64,000 bases of DNA from Bacteroidales bacterium (GCA_017614715.1 JAGABI010000024.1:27999-91998); one strand, 5' to 3'; shown: positions 54,313 to 62,180, counted from the stretch's first letter. The notes: a model not told the origin generated them from the letters alone. Translations and numbers: made by a program.

Positions 54313-54366
54313 CTAAATCACCTGGAAGTGATGATGATGGAGGGTATGTACAAACGAAAAAACCAT
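54313..54366 (-). CDS. hisL: His-operon leader peptide
   Basis: A 17-codon reading frame on the minus strand encodes MVFSFVHTLHHHHFQVI and ends in TAG. Five of 17 residues are His, four of them in a row. It lies between a -7 box (54387-54394) and the attenuator hairpin (54246-54281), 80 nt before hisG. When His-tRNA is scarce, ribosomes should stall on the His codons and prevent terminator formation, as in enterobacterial hisL. Sequence, position and order all fit. Confidence 0.9.
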   Translation of the reverse strand: MVFSFVHTLHHHHFQVI

Positions 54367-54386
54367 CTCTAACGTTGTTTCAACCG

Positions 54387-54394
54387 CAAAGGTA
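54387..54394 (-). promoter_or_regulatory. -7 box (TACCTTTG) of the his operon
   Basis: Minus-strand TACCTTTG matches TAnnTTTG and lies 20 nt before the hisL start. The upstream part is a poly-T/A tract, and no clear -33 element is seen. Confidence 0.65.
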
Positions 54395-54410
54395 AAATAG
54401 TTTTTTTTTA

Positions 54411-57400
54411 TTACAACCTGTAAGCAACAATTTTTACGGGACCGAGCAATCCGGAGGGCTGGAGAGGACTCTCTGCGCTCCATGGATTAACGGTCATCCA
54501 CACCTTGCGTTCTTTCTCCGGCAGGCGCATATCACCCACGATACGGTTCTGCCAGTTGTTGACCACCTCCACCTCGACGGTGTTGATACCCTTCTTGAGC
54601 GCATCTGTGATGTTTACCCTGAACGGAGCCGTCCATGCGCCGCCCATCTCCTTGCCGTTGACCTTGACCTTGGCCATTACCATAACGTTGCCCAGGTCGA
54701 TATATATATCGGAGTCGGGCAGGTCAGAAAGCTCAAACTGGTTGCGGTACTGCGCCGCCCCGGAATAGTACCTGATACTGTCGTCTGCAGAAGCAGTCCA
54801 GTCAGACAGCGTATCAAAACTGATTTTTCCCTCAGGTCCGCGACGGGCGGTGTCAAAGGTGACCGTCCATCCGGCAGCGAGCTCGCAAAGCTCTGTCTCA
54901 GAGGGGTAATTCTCTTTGTAGCTGCGTCCTTCCGGTTTCTGGTCACAGAATACCACGAAAGAACTCTCCAGATCGCGGAGTTTCAGGAAGACGGTGGTGG
55001 ATGTTCCGTTATCCTCAAACTGAGGCAGGGCGCGGATCTCTCCGGTGAGCGGATTCCACAACTGCGGGGCACGGCCGCTTACGCGGAAGGTTGCGTTGAA
55101 CTCCACTGGGATTGCAGCCTGGTTTGCCACAAAATAGATGTCACCTTTGTCCAAATGGCGGTGGATGAACTTAATCTGGGCGCCGGGATTGTCCTTAACC
55201 AGAAAATCGGGTTCTATCCCCTTCTCTTCAAATACCTTGGCTAGCGATACTCCGTCGGCATAGACTGTGCCGAAGCCATACTGTACTGCCTGGCGCTGGT
55301 TGCTACCCCAGAGTTCGCCAGCAAGACTCTTGACTTTGGCATCGGCATCGGGGTAATTCTTCAGGCTAGGAGAAGCTTCAGGGGCAGGGCCCAGTACAGT
55401 GAGACCGTCGGATACCAGTTGCTTGATCTTGGCAAGTATCTCTGGACGCATCGTCTGCTGGCGCGGCAGCACCAGTACCCCGTAGTTCATGCCGTCGGGG
55501 AGCATCAGGCGGCCGTTCTTCATCCTGGCATCGCGCAAAAGCACCTCCGCATTGATATAGTCAAAAGAATACCCGTCCGGAAGCGCGGGGTCGGTGACAC
55601 CCGTCATCTTGGGGGCGTCTTCGCCAATGAAATATGCGGCATCGGCCACATAAAGGCCCTGCTGGAGCATCAGGTTGCAACGTTTGATATAGCGGCCAAA
55701 GACATCCATATGGCTGAACCAGATGTTCTTGCGGTTGAATTCGTTGCCGAACCATGCGTCCACGCCGGGGTTGCGGTCTTCATACGGCTGCTGGATATAG
55801 AGATGCAGCAGGGTGCTGTTGATGCCCTCTGTAAAGAACCTGTCCAGACGCTGCTTCATTATGCGGGGATAGCGGCTGAACACCGGGCCGCCGCTGGTGC
55901 AGCTCTCCGCCCATACCTTGCGTTTGCCGTAAATGTGCGCACAGGATGATGCGGCGCGGTTTTCTATGTCTCCCAGCGACCCCTCGCTCCAGAATTCGCC
56001 CGCCACCTCGTCGCTCTGGCCGCCGTACATCAGGAACTCTCCGGGGAAGCCCCAGTGGCCGTAGCACTCCAGCCAGGTGCTCAATCCCACCTTGTGGCTG
56101 GCCTCGCGCAGGCCGGCAACATAATCATAGGCAACCCTGTCGGCAATCAGGCGACGCAGGTCCCAGAGGAAACGGTCGCTGATATCACGGTTGCCAACAA
56201 CCTTGCCGCTGAGGGCAGGGAGATAGGGGGTCGGATCGTAACCGTATTTCTCTACAAAACTATCGGCCATATCGTCGGTCCAGTCCATGCCGCCCGTCTC
56301 GTAACTGTCCTCCACCACAACCTTGAAGGTCTTGCGATCGTCTGCCGGGATGCGGCGCAGAATCTCGCCGATAAAGTTATCAAAGTGGTATTGTATGAGC
56401 TCTTTGCTCATCTTGTCAATCTCCAGGCCGGTCCCTTCCGGAGATGCCGGGGCGTTGGTCTGGCCGGTGGTGCGCATGGCAAGGCGGGAGATTGTCCAGC
56501 GACCCTTGGGCGCATCCCAATTGAGCACATCACCGTCCATCTTGTCGGTCAGGTCAATGACCTTGGCCGGGTCTATGCACGATGCCTCGGGGGCCTCGGG
56601 CTGCACGGGCCACATATAGGCATCCCACATAGGCAGCGGTGTCTGGAACATCTTGCCCAGCGTCTTCTCTGCATAGCGCTCAACCATGGCACGGGTGGTG
56701 AGTTCCACATCCAGGATGCCCGCTCCAGGCTCTGCCAGCGACAGGCGGAAGGTTTGCGCGTCGGTCTTGGGCAGCGCCACAACCAGCGGTGCATAAGGGA
56801 GATAGCCCACGTTTACGCTGGGGTTGCTGCGGTCTATGTCAATATCCAGAAGTTTCTGCCAGGAGTCGCCCTCTTTGGCCATCAATTCGCCTCTGGTGAT
56901 TATCGCAGTACCGGCATGGGGAGTGATTACCAGCGACTTATAACTCTCGCCAGACTGACCGTCAAAGATGGTCTCGCTCCGTTCGCCGTTCTGCTTCACC
57001 ACCGTTGCCTTCACGCTGGAGGCTTCAATCGCGGGATAAGCTATCACCTTTACATCTGCCATGGCGTCGGGGGCAACCTTGTCAAGGGTGACCGAGATGC
57101 TGCCTCCGTCGGACTCTATGGTCTTGTCCACACAATCCAGATAACGCATACTCTGCTCAGGTGCGACCCAGGGCCCTCCCGACTGGCTCCAGCCGGGGCA
57201 GTTGAAGATACCTATCTCAATTCCAAGCTCAGAGGCGGTCTTGAGGGCAGTGTGCATCACCTCCCACCACTCGGGGGTAAATATCTTTATTTCACCCCAG
57301 GGGAGGTCGGCTGTAACGTTGCCTATGAACGCCCGGTTGATTCCCACCGACTTCATGGCCTGCAGGTCCTTAACGACGCCCTCCTTGGAGATATTGTCGT

Positions 57401-57617
57401 TTACCCAGTACCAGTACACCGCCAGCTTCATATCGTCCGGCTTCTGGAAACCTTTCTGGATAGTCTTGAAAGATTCGTTGGGGCCGAACGCAGTGGGGTC
57501 ATTGAATTTGGTTATTGAAGATGTGCTGTGGGAACAGCTGGATGCGGTATTTGCCAGGGCAAGTGCGCCCACAGCTAAAGCCGCCGTTACTAAGAACGCG
57601 ATATATGATTGCTTCAT
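54411..57617 (-). CDS. GH106 alpha-L-rhamnosidase, exported
   Basis: 1068-aa secreted glycosidase with a signal (IAFLVTAALAVGALALANTASSC, possible lipobox). The GH106 pattern is clear near the N-terminus: AVYWYWVNDNISKEGVVKDL, PWGEIKIFTPEWWEVMHTAL and GIFNCPGWSQSGGPWV. Further on, VVEDSYETGGMDWTDD and WLECYGHWGFPGEFLMYGG lie in the catalytic domain. A beta-sandwich ends the protein (LPDSDIYIDLGNVMVMAKVKVNGK). Such enzymes remove rhamnose from pectic or other plant polysaccharides. It has no adjacent SusC/SusD pair. Confidence 0.88.
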   Translation of the reverse strand: MKQSYIAFLVTAALAVGALALANTASSCSHSTSSITKFNDPTAFGPNESFKTIQKGFQKPDDMKLAVYWYWVNDNISKEGVVKDLQAMKSVGINRAFIGNVTADLPWGEIKIFTPEWWEVMHTALKTASELGIEIGIFNCPGWSQSGGPWVAPEQSMRYLDCVDKTIESDGGSISVTLDKVAPDAMADVKVIAYPAIEASSVKATVVKQNGERSETIFDGQSGESYKSLVITPHAGTAIITRGELMAKEGDSWQKLLDIDIDRSNPSVNVGYLPYAPLVVALPKTDAQTFRLSLAEPGAGILDVELTTRAMVERYAEKTLGKMFQTPLPMWDAYMWPVQPEAPEASCIDPAKVIDLTDKMDGDVLNWDAPKGRWTISRLAMRTTGQTNAPASPEGTGLEIDKMSKELIQYHFDNFIGEILRRIPADDRKTFKVVVEDSYETGGMDWTDDMADSFVEKYGYDPTPYLPALSGKVVGNRDISDRFLWDLRRLIADRVAYDYVAGLREASHKVGLSTWLECYGHWGFPGEFLMYGGQSDEVAGEFWSEGSLGDIENRAASSCAHIYGKRKVWAESCTSGGPVFSRYPRIMKQRLDRFFTEGINSTLLHLYIQQPYEDRNPGVDAWFGNEFNRKNIWFSHMDVFGRYIKRCNLMLQQGLYVADAAYFIGEDAPKMTGVTDPALPDGYSFDYINAEVLLRDARMKNGRLMLPDGMNYGVLVLPRQQTMRPEILAKIKQLVSDGLTVLGPAPEASPSLKNYPDADAKVKSLAGELWGSNQRQAVQYGFGTVYADGVSLAKVFEEKGIEPDFLVKDNPGAQIKFIHRHLDKGDIYFVANQAAIPVEFNATFRVSGRAPQLWNPLTGEIRALPQFEDNGTSTTVFLKLRDLESSFVVFCDQKPEGRSYKENYPSETELCELAAGWTVTFDTARRGPEGKISFDTLSDWTASADDSIRYYSGAAQYRNQFELSDLPDSDIYIDLGNVMVMAKVKVNGKEMGGAWTAPFRVNITDALKKGINTVEVEVVNNWQNRIVGDMRLPEKERKVWMTVNPWSAESPLQPSGLLGPVKIVAYRL

Positions 57618-57764
57618 TGAAAATTAAAAAATGTGTGTGATGTTCTGGCAAATTTAGGTAATACCGCGTTCCATGAACCCGGTGCCAAAGCTGTCTTTTC
57701 AACAAGTTATGAAAACGGCAATTCCTTTAGACTGTTCGGGACTACGGGTGTCTGAAATAATTCT

Positions 57765-57772
57765 TACATTTG
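57765..57772 (+). promoter_or_regulatory. -7 box (TACATTTG) of the tRNA pair
   Basis: TACATTTG fits TAnnTTTG and lies 10 nt before the tRNA-like gene with anticodon UCA. The expected start point would be almost at the mature 5' end. A Bacteroidota-type promoter argues that these tRNAs are native or adapted to this host. Confidence 0.65.
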
Positions 57773-57782
57773 TGCATGATAT

Positions 57783-57875
57783 GCGGAAGTAGTGTAACGG
57801 CAGCACGCAAGCCTTCAGAGCTTGATTCGGGGCAATTCCAATGTCCAGGCGCGGGTTCGACTCCCGTCTTCCGCT
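57783..57875 (+). tRNA. tRNA-like gene, anticodon UCA (UGA-decoding), glycine-type acceptor, long variable arm
   Basis: Cloverleaf read by eye. The acceptor stem GCGGAAG/CTTCCGC is followed by discriminator T, and G1-C72, C2-G71 and U73 are the glycine-type set. The D-arm is GTGTAACGGCAGCAC. The anticodon stem CAAGC/GCTTG has loop CTTCAGA, with U33 and anticodon UCA. A variable arm of about 26 nt contains a GGGC/GTCC stem. The T-arm is GCGGG-TTCGACT-CCCGT. UCA pairs with UGA. A long variable arm is abnormal for tRNA-Gly and recalls tRNA-Sec or allo-tRNAs, but the 7+5 acceptor/T stems are not the tRNA-Sec layout. CCA is not encoded. Charging with glycine is inference from the acceptor and from UGA=Gly in the nearby genes. 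Confidence 0.75.
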
Positions 57876-57883
57876 CTGCCGAT

Positions 57884-57974
57884 GCGGGCATAGTGTAATG
57901 GCAGCACACAGGTTTTCGGGGCCTGATTGCCGGTTTCCACCCCGGTAGAGGAGGTTCGATTCCTCCTGCCCGTG
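57884..57974 (+). tRNA. tRNA-like gene, anticodon UCG (CGA-decoding), long variable arm
   Basis: Nine nt after the first tRNA. Acceptor GCGGGCA/TGCCCGT with G73; D-arm GTGTAATGGCAGCAC; anticodon stem CAGGT/GCCTG with loop TTTCGGG (U33, anticodon UCG). The variable arm is long, with GCCGG/CCGGT closing TTTCCACC. The T-arm is GGAGG-TTCGATT-CCTCC. Normal tRNA-Arg is class I, so a class II tRNA with an arginine anticodon is odd. It is clearly a paralogue of the gene at 62090. The amino acid is unknown. Confidence 0.7.
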
Positions 57975-58094
57975 CGATAATACTGGGGCGCTGCCCCAAA
58001 CCCCGCCGCTTCGCGCTGGCTATTGCGCAGGCTTGCCCGCGCGCGCTACGCTATCGCCTGATGGCGATTGTTACCGGTGACCACGACGTTTGTC

Positions 58095-59093
58095 ATGACA
58101 GAAGAGTACATAAACTTGCCGCGGGTGCGCGGGCATATCAGGGGCAGCAACGACCTCACTTACAATGAGGTCCGCAAACTGTTTTCGCGCGCAAGGCTGC
58201 GAGAAGTGCTCACCCACAGTTCTTATTACAAAGCGCCCGGCCGAGGCAACAGCCGCTGGGTCTTTGCCGGTATGTTCGTGTTCAAGGGACAGGTGGCGGA
58301 GGTGCTCCACAACTATTTCACAGGCGACGGCACCCGCCTCCAGCACATCCTGGGCAACCTTTTTTCCAAGGAGCGGCTGGAGCGGATGTTCGAAGAATGG
58401 AAACTGGCAAAGTTTGTCCGCGCCGGGGACGGATTCGACATCCAGGGCCACCGTCACATTTTTGTCTATGCCCTGTTCGGCTATGTCTCCTCTCTGGACG
58501 AAGATGTCCGCAACTGGTTCATCTCCAAATATATCCTTGCCGACGACGTGAAACACCTGTTCACCCACCGCCGCCGCAACCGCGACCTCCTACATCAGGC
58601 CGACGAGATTGTGCGCCAAAGCGACGGGCGGCGGCTCTCCCTGCAGATGGAGCAGACCGCCGATGGACTTCACATTGCTCGGGCGGTGCTCTCCGACGGA
58701 ACCATCCTTTGCGAAGCCACCAGCAAAAGCTGGCGCTATGCCCGCACAAAGGTTACCAAGATGGCGCTCAACCTTCTGGCGACCCCCTCCCGCAAAGCTC
58801 TGCTCGCCGATACCGGTTTTCAGGAACGCGAAAGGGAGCGACTGGAGCGAGAACGTGAAGAACGCGCCGCCGCCATACGCGAGCGGGATGAGGCCAGAGA
58901 GGCCCTGCGCGCAAAAAGGGCAGAAGAACGTGCCGCGATAGCCCGCCTGAAAGACATCAAACGCCGTCAGAGCCAGGCCGAGGCAAAGAAGAGGCGTGCA
59001 GAAAACGCAGCCCGCGCCGCCGCCAAGGCCGCCAAGGAGGCCCGCCCCATGAGCGCCCGCAAACGTCGCCACCTGGAAGACAAAAAGAAATAA
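58095..59093 (+). CDS. RNase III-like pseudoenzyme with dsRNA-binding domain and basic coiled-coil tail
   Basis: 332 aa from ATG 58095 (the longer TTG start at 58068 lacks support). Residues about 20-130 follow the RNase III fold: LREVLTHSSYYK matches the ALTHRS region. The first catalytic block (NERLEFLGD) is replaced by NSRWVFAGMFVFKGQ, and the second (ADxxEAxxG) by IFVYALFGYVSS. The metal-binding acids are therefore missing. Residues about 180-230 resemble a dsRBD (ADGLHIARAVLSDGTILCEATSKSWRYARTKV). The last 90 residues are a highly charged Arg/Glu/Ala coiled coil. It probably binds structured RNA without cutting it. It uses the standard code and follows the tRNA pair by 120 nt. A TGGGGC/GCCCCA hairpin lies between (57984-57998). 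Confidence 0.65.
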   Translation: MTEEYINLPRVRGHIRGSNDLTYNEVRKLFSRARLREVLTHSSYYKAPGRGNSRWVFAGMFVFKGQVAEVLHNYFTGDGTRLQHILGNLFSKERLERMFEEWKLAKFVRAGDGFDIQGHRHIFVYALFGYVSSLDEDVRNWFISKYILADDVKHLFTHRRRNRDLLHQADEIVRQSDGRRLSLQMEQTADGLHIARAVLSDGTILCEATSKSWRYARTKVTKMALNLLATPSRKALLADTGFQERERERLEREREERAAAIRERDEAREALRAKRAEERAAIARLKDIKRRQSQAEAKKRRAENAARAAAKAAKEARPMSARKRRHLEDKKK

Positions 59094-59117
59094 AAAACCC
59101 CAGGCTATTTGCCGGGG
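59092..59117 (-). terminator. Terminator of the recoded gene, abutting the RNase III-like gene
   Basis: CCCC-A-GGC (59098-59105) pairs with GCC-GGGG (59111-59117). On the minus strand the stem is followed by TTTTTT, formed by the A run after the RNase III-like stop codon. It ends the minus-strand gene at 59124 only a few bases after its stop. The junction between the GC-rich and AT-rich DNA is therefore a working gene boundary, not a random cut. Confidence 0.75.
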
Positions 59118-59123
59118 CGGCTA

Positions 59124-61541
59124 TTACTGTACTGACTTAGTGATTTTTAATTCAATATCTGGCACTTTTCTTCATTGAGTGTCTAATACACATACATCAA
59201 ATTCAGCATCACGGCTTCATCCATATCTAAGCCATGATTCTTTGTTCCAGTACCACTTGATATCGTTATTGGCAACTATAATAATTGATTTGTTGCCTTC
59301 ATTAAATTCATATTTTTTTCATTCGTATTCAAATTGTACTCACTTACCGATGTAACATATTCATGGACCACTGGGTAATTCAACTTCATTTTTATTAAAT
59401 TGTAATTTATCTAGTTTGCTAGATTGTAATAATTCATTTTTTAGCAGTTTCTCCATATCAATAAAGTATCGCTTTCATCAATCTACCAATTCTCAATTTG
59501 TTGTTTCGTCTTTATATTGAAATGTTTCTTCTATAAGATAATTATTATATATTATCGTCATTGCATCTTCTGCTGTAATACCTGGATGACTGGACATAAC
59601 AACATCCACAGCGTTTCACGATATCCCACTAGCTACCGCAGTAGGGAATGAAGCAGTTGTATTATAATCAATACTACCATTCGACATAGTTAATCAAATC
59701 ATCGCCATTAATAAATTTCATTTATCCTTTTCAAATCATGCAGGCATAGCACTTTTTAATCATCAATATGTACCATAATTAGACGAATAATAATTATAAG
59801 ATAACCATGATGCACTATATCCAGTTACAGTAATTTTATTATTCAAATTACTATTAATAGAACATGACTTATATCTATTTCAATTTTTAATATTTTCATT
59901 ATAGACTGTCCAATTTTCACCTCGATTACCATCAGAACAAACAAGCACAACATTAGGTTTTTCTAGTATCCTTCTTTGAACTGCTGTATGTGTATTTTCA
60001 TTAAGTTGCTTCCGAGTATCTCATCATCACGTATCCGCAGCACAACTAATCATAAAGAAATCATTAGGATGTTGGTTTATGTAGTTTTCCAAATTAGTCC
60101 GCGTATCATCATATCACTTTATAGGAACATCTGGACATAATATTCTTATACGATGAGATCATTCAAGTGCATGATCACTTCGATCTGTATATTGTCATAT
60201 ATTTTCTACTCCATTTGCATTTGTAGTTTCTCACATAATAATGTGTACCCTATTAGGTTGCTTAGACCGATTACATGCAGCATATGAAGATAACAAATGT
60301 GGATATATAAAATCCTTCATCGATTGTGGTAAGGTATTGTATCGAGGATATTTTTCATCTATGACATTAGCTGTTTCTATAGTTGGTGCTATATATTCAC
60401 ATCATTTGATAGTTAATGTATCCGACCTAGCTTCTCTAGTTTCTCATGATTTTCATCTAACCGTGAAAATGATATTACATGTTCATGGGTAGCTTGGCGT
60501 ATAGTGATGTGGATCATTTATCTGAGTACGTTGTCCATCCATCTCTATCTCTACTTTGACTAACTCCACTCCATCAGCGAAAGTGATGCCGTTGAGTAGA
60601 TCTACTTCATTATCTACTTGTATATTTAGGTTATTGAGAGTTTCTAATCCATAGATAGTATCATTCGTGATATTGATTTCTACGTTGCTAGATTTTCAGG
60701 ATTCGTCAGTGACCGTGAGAAGTAGCGTTCCAGCCTGATTGATGATATCTCACGATTTGATTTCACTTCCATTTCGTTGAAGTGATACGTTGCAGTCCTC
60801 GGTGCGGTCATCACTTCGTGATGCGATTACTTCATCTCAAAGTATGAGTTGGCTATCTGATATACTGACTGCTATTCATCAGAAAATATTCATTTCAGAA
60901 GCTTTCAGGTCGATTTCTGGAGCATTATTGATTATGTTTAACTGAATATTAACGGAAGAAGATTTTCATTCTCCGTCAGTTACAGTAAGCGTGAGGATAC
61001 CTTCAGCATTTAGAGTATCTCCTGATTTGATTTCATTGCCATCCAATTTGAGAGAAATTGAGCAGTTTTGAGTTTTGTCATCGGACCAGGAAGCGACAGC
61101 TTCATCTCAAATGATTAGTTGATTTCCATCAATAGACACAACTTTTCATTTAGAGACATCTATTTCAGCAGTTGTCAGATCGATTTCAGGAGCGTTATTG
61201 ATTATGTTTACTTTTACTGATGTGGTTTGTGTATTTCCAGCATCATCTGTTACGCTTATCGTGAGCGTTCCGGCTTCGGAGATGGTGTCACCTGATTTAA
61301 CCTCGCGGGTCTCTCATCCTTCAGGGGTGAACGTTACGGTCACTGCGCAACTGGTTGAGACATCATCCCTCCAACTGGCAGCCTTCTGGCCGCCGATGAT
61401 AAGATTGTTGCCGAATACGGTAACCTCCGCACCCGCTATTACATTGAACTGGGTCGATATAACGGTCACCTCTGGAGCTGTAGTGTCCTGCTTCTTGCAG
61501 CCAAACAAGACCATTGCCGCCAGCAACAACACCAGCAGCAT
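59124..61541 (-). CDS. Recoded (UGA=Gly) exported protein: lipoprotein signal, Ig-like repeats, divergent subtilisin-like domain
   Basis: With TGA read as Gly the frame is open for 805 codons, with about 35 TGA and no TAA or TAG until a tandem TAA-TAG end. The N-terminus (MLLVLLLAAMVLFGCKK) is a Bacteroidota-style lipoprotein signal. Three Ig-like repeats follow (about residues 20-280), each with xxLI[IL]G..xASxxDD and ending VTDxxGxxxxxVxI. Where repeat 1 has GGN, repeats 2 and 3 have TGA in several columns (GxxLIIG, KSGD, DDAGN versus DESGK). From about residue 330 there is a divergent subtilase-like domain: NVVLVCSDGNRGENW (AAGN-like) and TTASFPTAVASGISG (serine region), then HPGITAEDAM. 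The first 85 codons are GC-rich and the rest AT-rich. The start could also be ATG 61592. Under the standard code only the N-terminal 75 residues would be made. Confidence 0.75.
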
Positions 61542-61592
61542 ACGGCCCGTCCTGTATGTCTTATCCCTGAAGAAAAGTGTGCGTCAGTACAT

Positions 61593-61880
61593 AATCTTGC
61601 ATAAACTTAAGCGAAAACCCTGCGGATATGCTCGGCACGGATTAAGGATCTGAACCTTGGCGGAACGACGCTCTTTGTGGTGCCCATCGATGGGCGACAG
61701 CCTTGCCGACTTGCCTCCATATCCCTATGGAGCATATTACGGCACACTTTCTATTCCCCGCCCTTGCACTCGCCGTTCCCGAACAGTCCTCTCGTCGCGG
61801 ACGACGCCCTGAACGCCGATAAACGCTAGTCGCCGCCGCCCTCCCCCGGCACATACCCCGGACCTCCGCCCGGTTAAACG
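61593..61880 (-). ncRNA. GC-rich structured leader or non-coding RNA upstream of the recoded gene
   Basis: About 290 nt on the minus strand between a near-consensus promoter and the recoded gene. The strand is markedly GC-rich, with clear hairpins: CGTCG-TCCG-CGACG (61793-61806), CTCCATA-GGGA-TATGGAG (61715-61732) and GCCCAT-CG-ATGGGC (61682-61695). No convincing reading frame is present. It does not match RNase P RNA, tmRNA or SRP RNA as far as I can judge. It may be a regulatory 5' UTR or a separate RNA. The adjoining 61917-62073 holds only short frames that I cannot support. Confidence 0.5.
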
Positions 61881-61884
61881 TTAA

Positions 61885-61916
61885 CAAAGATATGCAATTA
61901 TGATTAGCGACACAAA
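61885..61916 (-). promoter_or_regulatory. Near-consensus Bacteroidota promoter for leader RNA and recoded gene
   Basis: On the minus strand TTTG (61916-61913) is 20 nt before TATCTTTG (61892-61885), matching TTTG-N20-TAnnTTTG. Transcription would begin near 61878 and run through the structured leader into the UGA=Gly gene. This is the best promoter in the window. Confidence 0.75.
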
Positions 61917-62073
61917 TAATGGCGAACCATTAGATGTATCAAGGACGAAGGCGGTTATGGGCGGTATCAGAGAGAAAAGAAGCGCTAACGGTTCTAGAGA
62001 CCGCTTTAAATGTAACCTTGCCATAACCAGCCGCAAACATGTTGTGTACGCTTTCGATACTGACAATTATTTG

Positions 62074-62081
62074 TACTTTTG
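62074..62081 (+). promoter_or_regulatory. -7 box (TACTTTTG) of the CCG tRNA-like gene
   Basis: TACTTTTG fits TAnnTTTG and lies 8 nt before the tRNA-like gene. A CTTTCG sequence 18-22 nt upstream may serve as the -33 element. Confidence 0.55.
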
Positions 62082-62089
62082 CAATACAT

Positions 62090-62180
62090 GAGGGCATAGT
62101 GTAACGGAAGCACACAGGCTCCCGGGGCCTGATCGCCGGTTTCCACCCCGGCAGAAGAGGTTCGACTCCTCTTGCCCTTG
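62090..62180 (+). tRNA. tRNA-like gene, anticodon CCG (CGG-decoding), long variable arm
   Basis: Acceptor GAGGGCA/TGCCCTT with G73; D-arm GTGTAACGGAAGCAC; anticodon stem CAGGC/GCCTG with loop TCCCGGG. This gives anticodon CCG but C instead of U at position 33. The variable arm GCCGG-TTTCCACC-CCGGC is nearly identical to that of the gene at 57884. The T-arm is AGAGG-TTCGACT-CCTCT. The loop is self-complementary (CCCGGG) and lacks U33, so function is less certain than for the other two. It may be a diverging duplicate. Confidence 0.6.

Noticed and set aside
57783..57875. tRNA for selenocysteine serving selenoproteins
   Set aside because: The acceptor/T-stem layout is 7+5, not the tRNA-Sec form. 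Dozens of UGA codons per protein are not plausible as Sec, and the columns require Gly.
59124..61541. Reading the TGA-rich region as UGA = tryptophan (code 4, as in Mycoplasma and some phages)
   Set aside because: TGA falls in columns that are GGN in sister repeats, and TGG is used separately for conserved Trp in the same gene.
60241..61653. Plus-strand frames at 60241-60492 and 61198-61653
   Set aside because: They are antisense shadows of the recoded minus-strand gene and have no start signals or family features.
61593..61880. RNase P RNA, tmRNA or a group I/II intron
   Set aside because: I could not find the conserved cores of these RNAs (for example GAGGAAAGUC, a tRNA-like tmRNA end with an ALAA-type tag, or intron domain V).
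61642..61887. 81-residue minus-strand frame inside the leader region
   Set aside because: Arg-rich product without family features. It overlaps the hairpins of the structured leader.
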